From the NCBI GenBank assembly GCA_003254905.1, contig QANU01011901.1, positions 816,193 through 880,192 on the forward strand: DNA of 64,000 nt. The letters run 5' to 3'. Below the pieces are notes generated by a model that saw only the letters and a list, made by a program, of their open reading frames with translations, made no database searches and had not been told where the DNA came from. Shown here in pieces: positions 25,624 to 37,475 of this stretch. The DNA comes from Nissolia schottii. Its lineage: Eukaryota > Streptophyta > Magnoliopsida > Fabales > Fabaceae. Both the position numbers and the translations under genes were made by a program. The number at the start of each line of letters is the position of its first letter. Position 1 is the stretch's first letter.

Positions 25624-27739
25624 AGAGATGACAAATATAGTAATAATGTCATTTCAATACATTGAAAAATATTCCTTCCATTTTCTTTTCTATGCCAAGA
25701 TAGAATTTTTATAGTGGATCCTACATACAAAGTTTTTCTTTTCTCCATTTTTTTCTCTCATAAAAAAAACATTTTCTCTCAATTTTTTCTCTCTCATCCA
25801 AACAAGAAAAGAAAGAAGCATTTTCTCTCCATTTTATCTTTTGCCATTTCCTTTCCTCTGAAATTCTATAACGCCAAAAAATGTGTTATATTTTATTATA
25901 CAATTCAATGGGCCCTGTCAAATAATCAAGAGATTATATACGCTAACCTCTCTTATAGTGAGGTACGCATAATTTGCACGTATAAAACTACTTTATATCC
26001 CTAGCTAATTATTCAATTTTCGTTTTATGTCACTCATATTCTAATACACTAAATTCTCAAAATTTTCTTATCTTTGTCTTTCTCTCTCTTTATCATGGAC
26101 CTCCGCGCTAAAGCCGCCATCACAAACCACCACCTCAAGCAACCACTGCAGACTATCACGCTAAAGTTGGTGATGTTGGTATTCTTCAAGTTACAAGCAA
26201 CATGGGGTTAATGATGTAGCGCAAGTAGGAAGCTGATGAAGTCTGGGCATGGAGGCACCTGGTGCACCACTTGGTTGCACTTTTCCGCCAAATCTGCTCA
26301 GTTAACAACCCTGTTTCCCAACATCGACAACATCGAGAAGTACGAAGAGGCACATACACAATAGTCCCTTAGTGGAAGCCAACCAAACCATGGTAACATA
26401 ACAATTGTGGGTACCATGGAGGGTAGTGACAGGAGTGCAGAGGCAGTGGTCAAGGCAAGGGTAGCAGGACATGGGAAAGTGGCATTAGATCCTCTAGAGT
26501 GAAGCTTTAAATTTATAGGGTAAAATGAAATGTTTTATTTTTAAATCAATAAAGTAAAAATGGGTTTCACTTCTCATTTTATTGACCTAGTGATAAAACA
26601 TCATTATTTTATCTTTAAAATTGTTATTAGGGTTTATTTTAATAGACGATCAGTTTAGGCTCTTAAAAAATATTTGTAAGTAAGAGAGTTTATTGTGATT
26701 TTAAAATCGAGGAGGATGTAAGTTTTAGTGGACCTTAATGGAAGTCTATGTAATTTGTCCAATAAAATAGAAAATTGGTTCAGAATAAAAAATATTTAAA
26801 TTGGATTGACATTTTTTAATAATATATTAGATAGAAATTTTAATTAAAATTTTAAAAGAGTTTAATTGTTATATATTGTCAACGTAAAAAAAGTTTCACA
26901 TAAAAAGTTATGTTGTCTAACTATTTTTACATCAATAAAAATGATAAAACCTTGCATCTACTATTTCAAAGTGTAACAAAAATTTCCTTATAATTATAAT
27001 TAGATAATGAGAAATGATTTATCCTTCTAATAAACCCTTCTAAACATCGTCCTTAAATTTTTATCAAATTACAAATAGATACCTCTAACTTTTAAATCGT
27101 TTAATTAGAGTCTTAAATTTTTTACTCAGTTGTAGATAAACACTCAAAACATTTTAATCTTACAATTAAATCCTTAAACTATAACAAATGTCATACTTTT
27201 GAGAAATATTAAATAATATATTATAAGAAACAAAAGAATGCAAGAATTTTGACTTGTGTTGTTTAAATATTGCATCATGTCAATCGGTTAAACCTGTAAA
27301 TGAGATTGAAGGAGTAATTTTGAGGAATGTTATAATTTAATGATCTAATTGAAAAATTTTAAAGTTTGAGATTTTTATTTGACATTGATTAAAAATGTTA
27401 ACGATCTAAATGAAAAATTTAAAAGTTAAAGAAATACCAAATTGCAATAACTAAAAGTTTAAGAAATCTAGACATTTTCTTTTTGATGTATTTTATCTTG
27501 ATGGTTCATAAGTTCTTATTGCCTTAAAATTTTATTCGGCTCGACCAAATTTGTCACAAGAAAAAAAAAAGAGATTTCAACTAAAAATAACTAAATTAAA
27601 AAGTAATCAATCTAATGTATTTAGTATTTACTTTGAGAGGATCATAATCAATTATAAAATCTCAAAAGTAATTTTTTTTAACTTAAAAAATGAACATAAT
27701 TAATTTTAAAACACAAGCTACCAATTTTTTAAACATATA
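25624..27739. other. Intergenic DNA with decayed transposon sequence
   Basis: No gene is supported. At about 26700-26758 the sequence gtctatgtaatttgtcc is preceded by ccttaatgg, gaggatgtaag and gattttaaaat. It is the inverse of the end of the Mutator-like element at 12308-13260; the matching second end is not visible here. From about 27050 to 27470 a fold-back pattern (ctaacttttaaatcgtttaa and its rough inverse) suggests another eroded element. Confidence 0.4.
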
Positions 27740-27748
27740 CACAAAAGG

Positions 27749-27905
27749 GAGTTTTTTACTCTTTTGCCCTTACTGTTTAAACTATTTACCAAATTACCCT
27801 CGTTTTCAAACTATTTCCCAAATTACCACGGTTTGGGCTGACGTGGAATTCGCGCCACGCGTGGCGTGCTACACAGGATTCGCCAACCAGGGAGGCGAAT
27901 TCACC
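27749..27905 (+). repeat. Left terminal inverted repeat of the Mutator-like element
   Basis: About 157 bases that pair with 30476-30632. The pairing includes the palindrome CCACGCGTGG and ends in GAGGCGAATTCACC. By eye roughly nine in ten positions agree between the two ends. Confidence 0.85.
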
Positions 27906-28030
27906 CTGGATTCACCTAGAGCAATGGCGAATTCAGTGCAACCCAAAAACCTTAATTTCACTAAAATCGCCAACAAGATTGGCGAATTCTTGTTGAATTC
28001 GCCTCCCTTGTTGGCAAATTCAAGCCACGT
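27890..28030. repeat. Sub-terminal GGCGAATTC modules
   Basis: Beyond the left terminal repeat, GGCGAATTC or its inverse occurs repeatedly (about 27893, 27923, 27980 and 27995), often next to ccaac/gttgg. Such sub-terminal repeats often serve as transposase binding sites. Here that is inference. Confidence 0.5.
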
Positions 28031-28369
28031 TGCCTATTTATTAACCCTTCCCTCCCATTCCACACCATTCTCTCATTTTCTGAAAATTCACTTATCTCTC
28101 GAAAAATTTTATCTCTCTAGAACTCCAGAGCAACTGCTCTTGCATCCTTGTTGACCATCTGTCTCGGCCGCCCTCAACTTCGATTTATACGTCAGTCCTG
28201 TAAGTTTTCATTTACAAAACATTATGAGGGCTATTAGTTCAATTAATAATTTTTTGAAATTGAGTATGTCAATGTTTACTTGATTAGTTTGCTGAGAAAT
28301 TTATAGTTAAATATTGCATAGAGCTATTTGTGTATTGTATGTTATCTGTATTAGTGACAACTCTAATAG

Positions 28370-29220
28370 AACCTAAACCCGAAACCTTAACCCAAAACTC
28401 AGCACCGTAATCCGTAAACCATAACCCAAAATCCTAAACCAAAAACCCTAAACAAAAACCCAAAACCCTAAACCCAAAACATATTCCCTAAGCCAAAATC
28501 GTAAACCCTAAACCCTAAATCCTAGCCCAAAACTGTAAACCCTAAAACCTTAACCTAAAACCCACCACCCAAACCCCTGACCTTAAAATCGTAAACCCTA
28601 ATCCAAAACCCTAAACTATAAGCCCTAACCCAAAACCCTAAACCCTAAAACTCTAACCCAAAACCCACCACCCAAATCCCTGACCTTAAAATCGTAAACC
28701 CTAACCCAAAACCCTAAATCATAAGCCCTAACCCAAAACCCTAAACCCTACCCCAAACCCCATAAGCTAAACCCTAAGCCACAAACCGTAAACCTTAAAC
28801 CCTAGCCCAAAACCCACCACCCAAACCCCTAACCTTAAAACTGTAAACCCTAACCCAAAACCCTAAATCGTAAGCCCTAACTCAAAACACCAAACCCTAA
28901 ACCCTAACCCAAAACCCATAAGCTAAACCCTAAGCCACAAATCGTAAACCTTAAACCCTAGCCCAAAACCTTAATCCTTACCCAAAACCATAACCCAAAA
29001 TCCAAAACCCAAAATTCAACACACCAAACCCTAAATCAACACCCTAAACCCTAAACCCTAGTACTTCCTTAACCGTAGTGCCTAAACTGAAGACCATAAT
29101 CATAAACCCTAAACCCTAGTATATCCTAAATTGTAAAGACTAAACCATAAACCCTGACACCCTAAATCCAAATTCCAAACCCCTAAACCCGTATACATTC
29201 TAACCCTAAACCCTAACAGA
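28370..29220. repeat. Degenerate interstitial telomere-like tract (CCCTAAA)n
   Basis: About 850 bases built almost wholly from variants of the plant telomere heptamer on the CCCTAAA strand (aaaccctaaaccctaa mixed with acccaaaaccctaa and aaaccgtaaacc). Higher-order blocks of about 120-150 bases recur, for example around cccaccacccaaa at 28560, 28670 and 28810. It sits inside the Mutator-like element, between the left end and the pseudogene. Confidence 0.85.
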
Positions 29221-29302
29221 CTTGATTTGGGCTAGTCATGTTACTTGATAGTGATTATTCATTAATATATTTGTGTATTTGTGGTATATTACATTGTATA
29301 GG

Positions 29303-30480
29303 ATGGCTCATCACATCACACCAGGTCCAGAGGACGCATCTGTTCTTGAGCTACAGCCATGTCACGTGTCCCAACATATTTGGAGTGGGGCTTGTGATAG
29401 GGTCTTACGAATTAGGAGAGTGCATGTGGCTAGGCACGAGGAGAAACAAAGAGACCCCCAGAGTGCATCATTCCATATCTATACCAAGCGGGGTTTATCG
29501 GGGTGGTTCACATAGGTTATTGTGTCGTCGACCACACATTGATCACTGTATTGGTGGAGAGGTGGCGTCCCGAGACTCACGCATTCCACATGCCTGTTGG
29601 GGAGTGCACATTGACATTGGAGGACGTCGGTATTATTTCCGATATCCATGTTGAGGGACATTCTATCATCGGCCGGACGCATGATCCAGACTTGGTGGAT
29701 CATTACGAGGAGCTACTGGGTGCGCGCCTACTACTTGGGAGTGGGTACCATGCATCGCGCATTCGCTTATCATGGATGTCTGAGCTGCTTACCCATGTTC
29801 CTGATGACGATGCGGACCCTATCTTGGTCCAGAGTATGCACGAGCATACTTGCTTCACGTCATTAGAGGCACGTTGTTTCCAGACTATTCTGGGCTATGG
29901 GTACATTCTATGTACCTCCCACTGCTAGCGGACCTGGAGCTCACGGGAACATACATTTAGGGATCAGCGACGCTATCCTTTATGTATAGGGAGCTGTGCA
30001 AGGTGACAGACTACGATGCACACGACATTGGAGGCCCTTGCACTGTCCTCCAATATTGGGCATGGCATAGATTTCCTCGCCTTTCCCCTGCACTGGCGGA
30101 TCATGCCGATGAGGCAAACTGGCAGAGTTATATCGATGATCGAGCATACCTTCGTCCGTTGGGATTTAAGTAAGTGTTATTTATCTGTTCATTTAGCGAT
30201 TTATTATTCTCGTAACCAACTTGCTGCATTTCATGATTAACTAATAAATATTTGTATTTACAATCTGAATTAGGTGGCACGATCGTAAAGTTCTGTCGAA
30301 GTCACCACTACATGTTCTCCATTATTATCGTCACTTCTTCGATAACTTGAAGAAAACCGAGGTAATTACATAAATGTCTGGTCATTTGTATTGTTCCACA
30401 TTCGATTATAATCACCTTGCTAACTTTGTTCACTTTTCCTAGATTGTGTGGTAGCCCTATACTGTGGATATCCGAGGTGA
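29303..30480 (+). pseudogene. Broken plant mobile domain (MAIN-like) gene
   Basis: The first frame (from 29303) reads MAHHITPGPEDASVLELQ, the usual start of MAIN-like proteins. The frame then shifts near 29460, and the next frame reads QAGFIGVVHIGYCVVDHTLI and then VERWRPETHAFHMPVGECTL, the core of the plant mobile domain (PMD, PF10536). A second shift near 29870 leads to YLPLLADLELTGTY, then an in-frame TAG, then MYRELCKVTDYDAHDIGGP. Likely exons continue at about 30274-30360 (WHDRKVLSKSPLHVLHYY) and after ctag at 30442, where another TAG follows within three codons and the right inverted repeat truncates the rest. With at least two shifts and two stops the copy is dead. Intact PMD proteins (MAIN, MAIL1) act in genome stability and transposon silencing. 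Confidence 0.8.
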
Positions 30481-30641
30481 ATTCGCCTCCCTGGTTGGCG
30501 AATCCTGCATGGCATGCCACGCGTGGCGTGGATTCCACGTCAGCCCAAACCGCGGTAGTTTGAGAAATAGTTTGAAAATGAGGGTAATTTGGTAAATAGA
30601 TTAAACAGTAAGGGCAAAAGAGTAAAAAATTCCAAAAAAGG

Positions 30642-32370
30642 ACAGAACTAAAAAACCTTGTGGTGAAATAACTTCGTTTTCACTGTGTTGGTGCATTCTG
30701 TGATGGTACCCCTACTTTTATAATAAATTTGGCTCAAAATTATAACATATGTCACTGTCCCAATTTTTTAAAGAACTTTTCATTGGTTGCAAAACAATCT
30801 GTCAAACAATTATTTTGCAAAACAACCCCTCCCTCACTTCCAATTGTTTCCCTTATCTCGACTAATATTGAAAGGGAGAAAGAAAAACCCTTAGCCCCAA
30901 ATCGATGAAACCCCCGTATTTTTGACAATGAATCATTCGATGAAGCTGTTGAATCATGATGTAGGAGGGGAAAAATCAAAGTGGTGCTTGGTTTCACCGA
31001 AATCAGTTCTTATGGAAAGTTCTTGGACCATGTTTACTCCTTTGATTTGAAAATATAGACCATTACAGTTCATCACCACAACTATTGGCCATCATCTTCC
31101 TCAAATCCTCAAGAACAACAATTTGAAACCATTTTTGTTTGGTAGGAAAGATACCATCTTTGTAAAAATCAACAGCTTTTGCAAACACAAGTCTTTGAGT
31201 TCAACTCTAGCGTAACACAAGTCTCTAATAACCATGACGAAGATGTTGTTCTCTGAGTTCAACTAACCTCAAGATACTAATGCTCAAGGTTATTCTTTTC
31301 TCCTTGTCTGTCCATTTCTCTTTTGCCTTTTTTCTTATTATTATTATAAGAATGCAAATGGATCTTGCTTAGTTGATTATAAATAATTTCAATATGTTAT
31401 TATTCTTATGACTTGATTCTTTCATTAATTTGAGCTTGGTTCTGAATATGGGGTGATTGAAAGTGGATTTGAAGAAGATGATGGAAGAGGGTTGGATCTG
31501 AGGATGGTAGAGCTAATGACTTGTGTTTGTAAAAAGAAAAAATAATGGATTCTTTTGCAATTTTTAAAAACTTCTAATGAATGAGGGATGGTGGCATATG
31601 TTGTAATTTTGGCCTAAATTTGTTATAAAAATAGAGGTACCATCACATGATATTAAACATGTGAAATATCATCGCAAAATGCACCCATTGTATTACTGCT
31701 AACTAGTTGGTGCTAACATTGAGAGAGAGAGAGAGAGAGGGCATATGCTGTCCAAGGCCCCGCATTTCAAAGCAAACAAAAGTGGTTAACCTGCCCCCTC
31801 TTTGATTTCTTTGCCCCTTCCCTTTTTTTTACATACTTATTTAAAAATTATTAATATTACTTAAATAAAAACAAATTATATTGGTTTGATAACTTTTAGA
31901 TTTTTATTTTCAAATTCTGTTTATTAAATTATTTTTTATAAAATAAAGACACACATAGAAACAAATAATTAATATAACATTAAAATTTTTAAATGATAAA
32001 TATTATTAGACAAAATAATTTTGGTAAGAAATCTCTTGTTTGTAAACAGAAGAAGAAGTAAATTTGGTTTGATAAATTTTTTTTAGGAAATGTTCTTGTT
32101 TTCAAAAATATAGTATTAATTTTTTTTATGTTTAATAAATATAAAAATTGGAAAGGTAAGAGTATTATTGAGAGTTCACTAAAGTTAGCTCTCCAAAATG
32201 TATTGACTTACGTTTATTGAAAATAATTTTTGTGCTATTTTATTAATTAGTACTATTATAAATTTTAGTAACTTTTAGAGAGTTTAAATAGATGTACACT
32301 TAAGCTTATTAAAAATAATTTTTGCATTATTTTATTAAATAATACTATTAGCTTTCATGTTACCAAACCA
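30642..32370. other. Intergenic DNA upstream of LPD
   Basis: No gene is supported. There is a GA microsatellite at about 31718-31740. The stretch 31800-32350 is strongly AT-rich. Confidence 0.5.
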
Positions 32371-32383
32371 AGCCTAAATGCCA

Positions 32384-32443
32384 ACGGACTCCTCGAGGCA
32401 CATCCTCTCCTTCACGGACTCCTCGAGGCACATTCTCTCCTTC
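32384..32443 (+). repeat. Perfect-length 30-bp tandem duplication in LPD leader
   Basis: Two adjacent 30-base copies (32384-32413 and 32414-32443) start acggactcctcgaggcacat and differ at one base. Each holds the palindrome CTCGAG. They lie 80-140 bases upstream of the LPD ATG, so probably in the 5' leader or core promoter. Confidence 0.85.
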
Positions 32444-32523
32444 ATTCATTACTCTCTTATATCTCCTCAGATCTCTCTCTCCCCTATTTCCCATTTCGCC
32501 ATTTCCTCACCTCTCGCTCCAAA

Positions 32524-35500
32524 ATGCAGTCCACGCTCTCACTCTCCTTCTCTCCAACCTCCTCCGCCGCCGCAACCATCTCCCGATCGAACAACACCAC
32601 CTCCTCGCACTCTTTCCCCCTCAACACCCCCACTCCCCTCAACCTCCGCTTCTGCGGCCTCAGACGCGAGGCGTTAGGTTTCGCTACCTCCCTCAACCGC
32701 CACCGCCCCCAGCTCCCCCGCCGCCCACACTCCAGCGCAGTTTCGGCTGCTCTCTCCGCCAATGGCAGCCCTCCCAAATCCTTCGACTACGATTTGCTGA
32801 TCATCGGCGCAGGCGTCGGCGGCCACGGCGCCGCCCTTCATGCCGTCGAGAAGGTCCGATCTCACTTACTCGATCTCAACTTACGTAGCATCACGAGATT
32901 GATAATTTCATTGTCAAGATTTATATGTAACTTTGGGGAAAAATAAGCTTAACTAGTGTGTGCATCTGGCACTTGAATAAATCAAGAATTTGCAATTGCT
33001 AAATGAGTGAATAATATCATATTTATAAGGGAAATTTTAGTGACTGAGTTGACAGTGATTACATTACAGGGCCTGAAAACGGCCATTGTGGAAGGAGACG
33101 TGGTGGGAGGGACGTGTGTGAACAGAGGCTGTGTTCCTTCGAAAGCTCTTTTGGCTGTGAGTGGTCGTATGCGCGAACTTCGGAGTGATCATCACTTGAA
33201 GTCCTTGGGATTGCAGGTAACGGTGTTATGTATTATCAGAATTCGTATAGTTTTGAACTCATGGCAATTTGAATTATGCTATTTGGTATGTGGCAGAGCA
33301 ATTGGCTGTTGCACGATTAATTGGTTTTGCTTGATTTGTTCATTTAGGTGTCTGCTGCTGGTTATGACAGACAAGGAGTCGCTGACCATGCTAATAATCT
33401 TGCTTCAAAAATCCGTGGTAACCTGACTAACTCACTCAAAGCACTTGGAGTGGACATACTTACTGGTTTTGGAACCATTTTGGTAAGTGATGTGTTGAAA
33501 TATAATATCATGGGCTTTGGATTTTATGGCATCTGGGATAAATACTACTGTGATTAGTAATTACTTTGCGAAGTGAACTGTTTGTCTATTAGCAAAGACT
33601 ATCATGAAACTGCAAATGAAAATCTTAACATTTTTATTTGTTCCCTTATTTATGAATTATGAATCTGTGCAGGGTCCTCAAAAGGTGCAAGTTGGCTCCT
33701 CAAACAACATAGTAACTGCAAAAGATATCATCATTGCCACTGGATCTGTTCCTTTTGTTCCTAAGGGCATCGAAGTTGATGGTATGTATCTGTTCCTTAA
33801 TGACATTAGTGTTTGATGGTTCTCGTTCATTGGTCTTGTGCTTATCTTCTGCCCACAGGAAACTAGAAAGCTAGTAGTTATGTAGCTTGCGGTTGAAATT
33901 TAGATAAGGGGATCATTGGTCAGTTTAGTACTGATTTCTTATTTGCAATCTGAAATGTCAATTTGATGATTCACTATCTGTCTTCAATCTATAGAGAAAG
34001 GGATTGGGCCCGTCTTCAATTTAGCGGTTCATGTTATTGAGGACATAAAGGGACTGAAACAATCATTATTAATCTCTTCAGCAATTGAAAACTTCAGTAA
34101 ATTCCCATAAATTCTAATGTCCTTTCTATGAAGCTTATACATGAGTACTGACTTTCATTTTATAATTTAGCTTCCATTCAATTCAAAATTTTAAAAACTC
34201 TATTATATTTCTGTCACGAGGAGATCTTTTATCTTTAATTTACGACCCAAGTTTGAAGCTCGTGTATAAATTCAAACCGTGTATCCTTCTTGTTTTCAAT
34301 CTCTTGATTATTCTAAATTTATTCATTATAATAATTTCTTAACGAAAATTTACCAACTAATCTCCTTCAGGGAAGACTGTGATTACCAGTGACCATGCAC
34401 TCAAACTGGAGTCTGTTCCAGATTGGATAGCAATTGTAGGAAGTGGTTATATTGGCCTTGAATTCAGTGATGTATATACGGCACTTGGAAGTGAGGTAGC
34501 AAGCAATAAATTATTCTTTCTTTCTCCATTGCCTTTTGTTCATGAGAAATATTTACAAATAATTGGTTGTTTTTTATGACATCAGAAATCTGTGTTCTTT
34601 ACTGTACTATCATATCCCTCTCAGTATACCTTTTATTAGTAAAAGAAGTGAAAAAATAATTAATCTTTAGATTATTCTTTACGTGTAAAATGTAGGATCC
34701 CTAGTTTATCACAGATTGGGTAAGTTTAGTACTTAGTAGTAATGGTACCTGCAGGTTACTTTTGTTGAAGCTTTAGATCAGCTTATGCCTGGATTTGACC
34801 CAGAAATTAGCAAGTTGGCTCAGAGGGTTCTTATAAACCCCCGAAATATTGATTATCATACTGGAGTTTTTGCAAGCAAGGTAACTACATCTTGTAATTT
34901 ATTGATTTAGTTTTTGTTGGTTGGCTACTTTGATGTGTCACAGTCCTCACATTTTTCATAGATCACACCTGCAAGGGATGGAAAACCTGTCTTGATTGAG
35001 CTAATTGATGCAAAGACCAAGGAACCGAAGGACACTTTGGAGGTAACTTAGGTTTTTCCTGAAAGCTTTTATCTCTTTGTATATTAAGTATTGACATTTC
35101 TTTCATGGGGAAAAGGGAGAAGGTTATTAACTGCCAAAATTAGAATTTAGAATGGAGAAAACGTGAGCAGGAAACATGCTCATGCAGAACTACTGTTAAG
35201 TTTAACTATTAGTCATTGTCTTTGGTCACATGCTTTGTATATTAGTACACCCATGCTCTCTTGTTAAGAGAGCTTTTCAATGAACTCAGATCACATCTTC
35301 AAAAGCAAGAAGCGGTTAATGTATTGGCCATATTTTAGCATAGAAAGAACTATTTGAGTGCATGAGGCTACACTGAGGCAGACAATTCAAATCTATGATG
35401 TTTCACAACTAGATTATACTCCTTTCTCTTTTTCCATTTTCCCCCTGCTTTTCTATGGCCTCAGTTGTGTCCATGTTTAACTTCAGAGCTGGTGGTCCCA

Positions 35501-37475
35501 TTGAACTCAGTACTATGAGCTGAAATCCTTAATTACTCGTACTTGTAGTGCTAGGCTTTGTGAAATACTTGTAACTGTGTGAAAATCTCAAAGTTAAATG
35601 GTCATTTTTTTTTTCTCGGTATATCTGTCTGCATATTAAATCAATTTGGACGCATTACATGTTGTTGTCTTTGCTACAGGTAGATGCCGCACTAATAGCA
35701 ACTGGAAGGGCTCCATTCACACAAGGTCTTGGATTGGAGAATGTATGCATTTCTAACAGAGGTGTGTTTAGGATAGATTGTCCCTGAAAGGAAATGATTA
35801 TATATTCTGTTATGTTGTTCTTAGATTGACGTCGCAACACAGCGTGGTTTTGTTCCTGTGGATGAGCGCATGCGAGTAATTGATGCAAATGGCAAGCTGG
35901 TATGTCTCAATTTCTCATGCACTCATTATTATCCTTCTCTGACCTATGGTTACTGACATAGGATGTGGAATGATAGGTACCTCATTTGTACTGTATTGGG
36001 GATGCAAATGGCAAGATGATGCTTGCTCATGCTGCCAGCGCACAAGGAATTTCAGGTAACTGGAAACGAATGTAATTTTCTACTAAATAATTAGTATTTT
36101 GCTTCTATTTTACTTGATTAAAAATTTGTCTGACAGTTGTTGAACAAGTCACTGGAAAAGATCATGTGCTCAATCATTTAAGTATCCCTGCTGCTTGTTT
36201 CACTCATCCTGAAATCAGCATGGTTGGATTGACAGAGGTATATCTGAACTTTCTTTTATTTGATGGGCTATTCTCGGCAATAAGTGCCATGATAATGAAT
36301 TATGTCTCTTTTATATGTGCGCTTAACTTTCCCTTTATTCTGCTGCTCTGCCACCCATTTCCCCCTAATATTACAATAAAATCACTCCTTATTGTCATTC
36401 AATTGGAAGTGTTCTTAATTCATTCAACATAACATTTGCAGCCTCAGGCAAGGGAGAAAGGTGAAAAAGAGGGTTTTGAAGTAAGTGTTGCCAAAACAAG
36501 TTTTAAAGCTAACACAAAGGCATTGGCAGAAAACGAAGGGGAGGGACTTGCCAAGGTTATATCTTTTATATTCCCCCTTTAATGCTTTTCCTGTACAGAA
36601 GCTTGTTAATGTGTTGAATGTTGCTCTTGAATTCTCTATTATAGAATTAATATGGCTATACTAAAATTATTTTGTTGTGAGATTGTTCTATACTCTTATC
36701 CAATTTCTCTGGTTTCATTTGTTTCTCTATTCCCACCATCTTTGCATTGTTAATTGTCATTTATGCTTTCGTGCAGATGATATACAGACCTGACAGTGGA
36801 GAGATACTAGGAGTTCATATATTTGGTTTACATGCGGCGGATCTCATCCATGAAGCATCCAATGCAATTGCATTAGGGACACGTATTCAGGTAATATTTC
36901 CTACTAATGCTGTCATTTATGCGCACCTGGCACTTAGTTATGGTCACATCATATTTTCTGCATTGAGAAGGATAGTGCTAATTTACTTGTTAATAGCCAC
37001 AAAGTCTTCCGCTCTCTGTTATCCTGTCTATTTGGTGAATTTGACCATTTTTGCGGACCAATGCAGGACATAAAATTTGCAGTTCATGCACATCCAACTT
37101 TGTCTGAGGTTCTTGATGAGCTGTTTAAATCAGCAAAGGTGAGCTATCCTTAATTTACTTCCAGCATCTTATTAAGCATAACCATTCAAGTCTACCATAT
37201 TCTTTATCTAAAAGTGCAAGACAGTGAGAATATATGTGTTGACTAGTTCGCAGTTGTCAATTTAAATTGCTAAAAGCTGATTTGAAAGGGGGTGGTGGAC
37301 ATAAGGTTAGAATTCCTTTAATAGGGAGATTAGAATTGAATCACAGAACATGCATTTACGCTTACATACACAACTAGTTTGTTGTAACCGGTGCATTAAT
37401 ACGCGCCCTCTTCAATTACTGAGGCAGGTTAAAGCACAAGCTTCTAGCCCAGTAAGTGAACCAGTTGCAGCCTAA
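32524..37475 (+). CDS. LPD1: Dihydrolipoyl dehydrogenase, plastidial (LPD, E3 of plastid pyruvate dehydrogenase)
   Basis: Fifteen exons join in frame (1719 nt, 572 residues): 32524-32853, 33070-33216, 33348-33482, 33673-33781, 34371-34495, 34755-34880, 34962-35042, 35680-35742, 35825-35899, 35977-36055, 36137-36237, 36442-36555, 36777-36890, 37067-37138, 37428-37475. Residues 1-85 are Ser/Thr/Arg-rich with few acidic residues, as in a chloroplast transit peptide. FAD-binding G95-x-G97-x2-G100 is followed by the redox-active pair C126/C131 in [14 protein letters not shown], the NAD-binding [11 protein letters not shown] (G264, G266, G269), and the catalytic His/Glu in HAHPTLSE (H542, E547). 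The enzyme reoxidises the lipoyl group of E2 with NAD+ in the plastid pyruvate dehydrogenase complex that feeds fatty-acid synthesis. An ATG at 32378 opens an overlapping frame upstream. LPD1 and LPD2 cannot be told apart here. Confidence 0.95.

Larger units (their letters stand above)
27740..30641. mobile_element. Mutator-like element carrying a plant-mobile-domain pseudogene
   Basis: The element runs from 27749 to 30632 (2884 bases). Its ends are inverted repeats of about 157 bases (27749-27905 and 30476-30632), starting GAGTTTTTTACTCTTTTGCC on the left and the near-identical inverse on the right. The flanks are CACAAAAGG (27740-27748) and CAAAAAAGG (30633-30641), a 9-bp duplication with one mismatch, the size made by Mutator transposases. 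Inside are sub-terminal GGCGAATTC repeats, an 850-bp telomere-like tract and a broken plant mobile domain (MAIN-like) gene. There is no transposase frame, so the element is non-autonomous. Plant mobile domain genes are known to travel in Mutator-like elements. Confidence 0.85.

Noticed and set aside
27690..28154. 154-codon frame over the left end of the Mutator-like element
   Set aside because: It lies mostly in the terminal repeat and sub-terminal modules, has no domain and is not matched by a related frame in the right repeat.
28370..29220. CRISPR-like or true telomere interpretation of the CCCTAAA tract
   Set aside because: There are no spacers, the repeats are degenerate, and the tract is internal to a bounded element, so it is neither a CRISPR array nor a chromosome end.
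32484..32865. Minus-strand frames opposite LPD exon 1
   Set aside because: Antisense shadows of the GC-rich transit-peptide exon.
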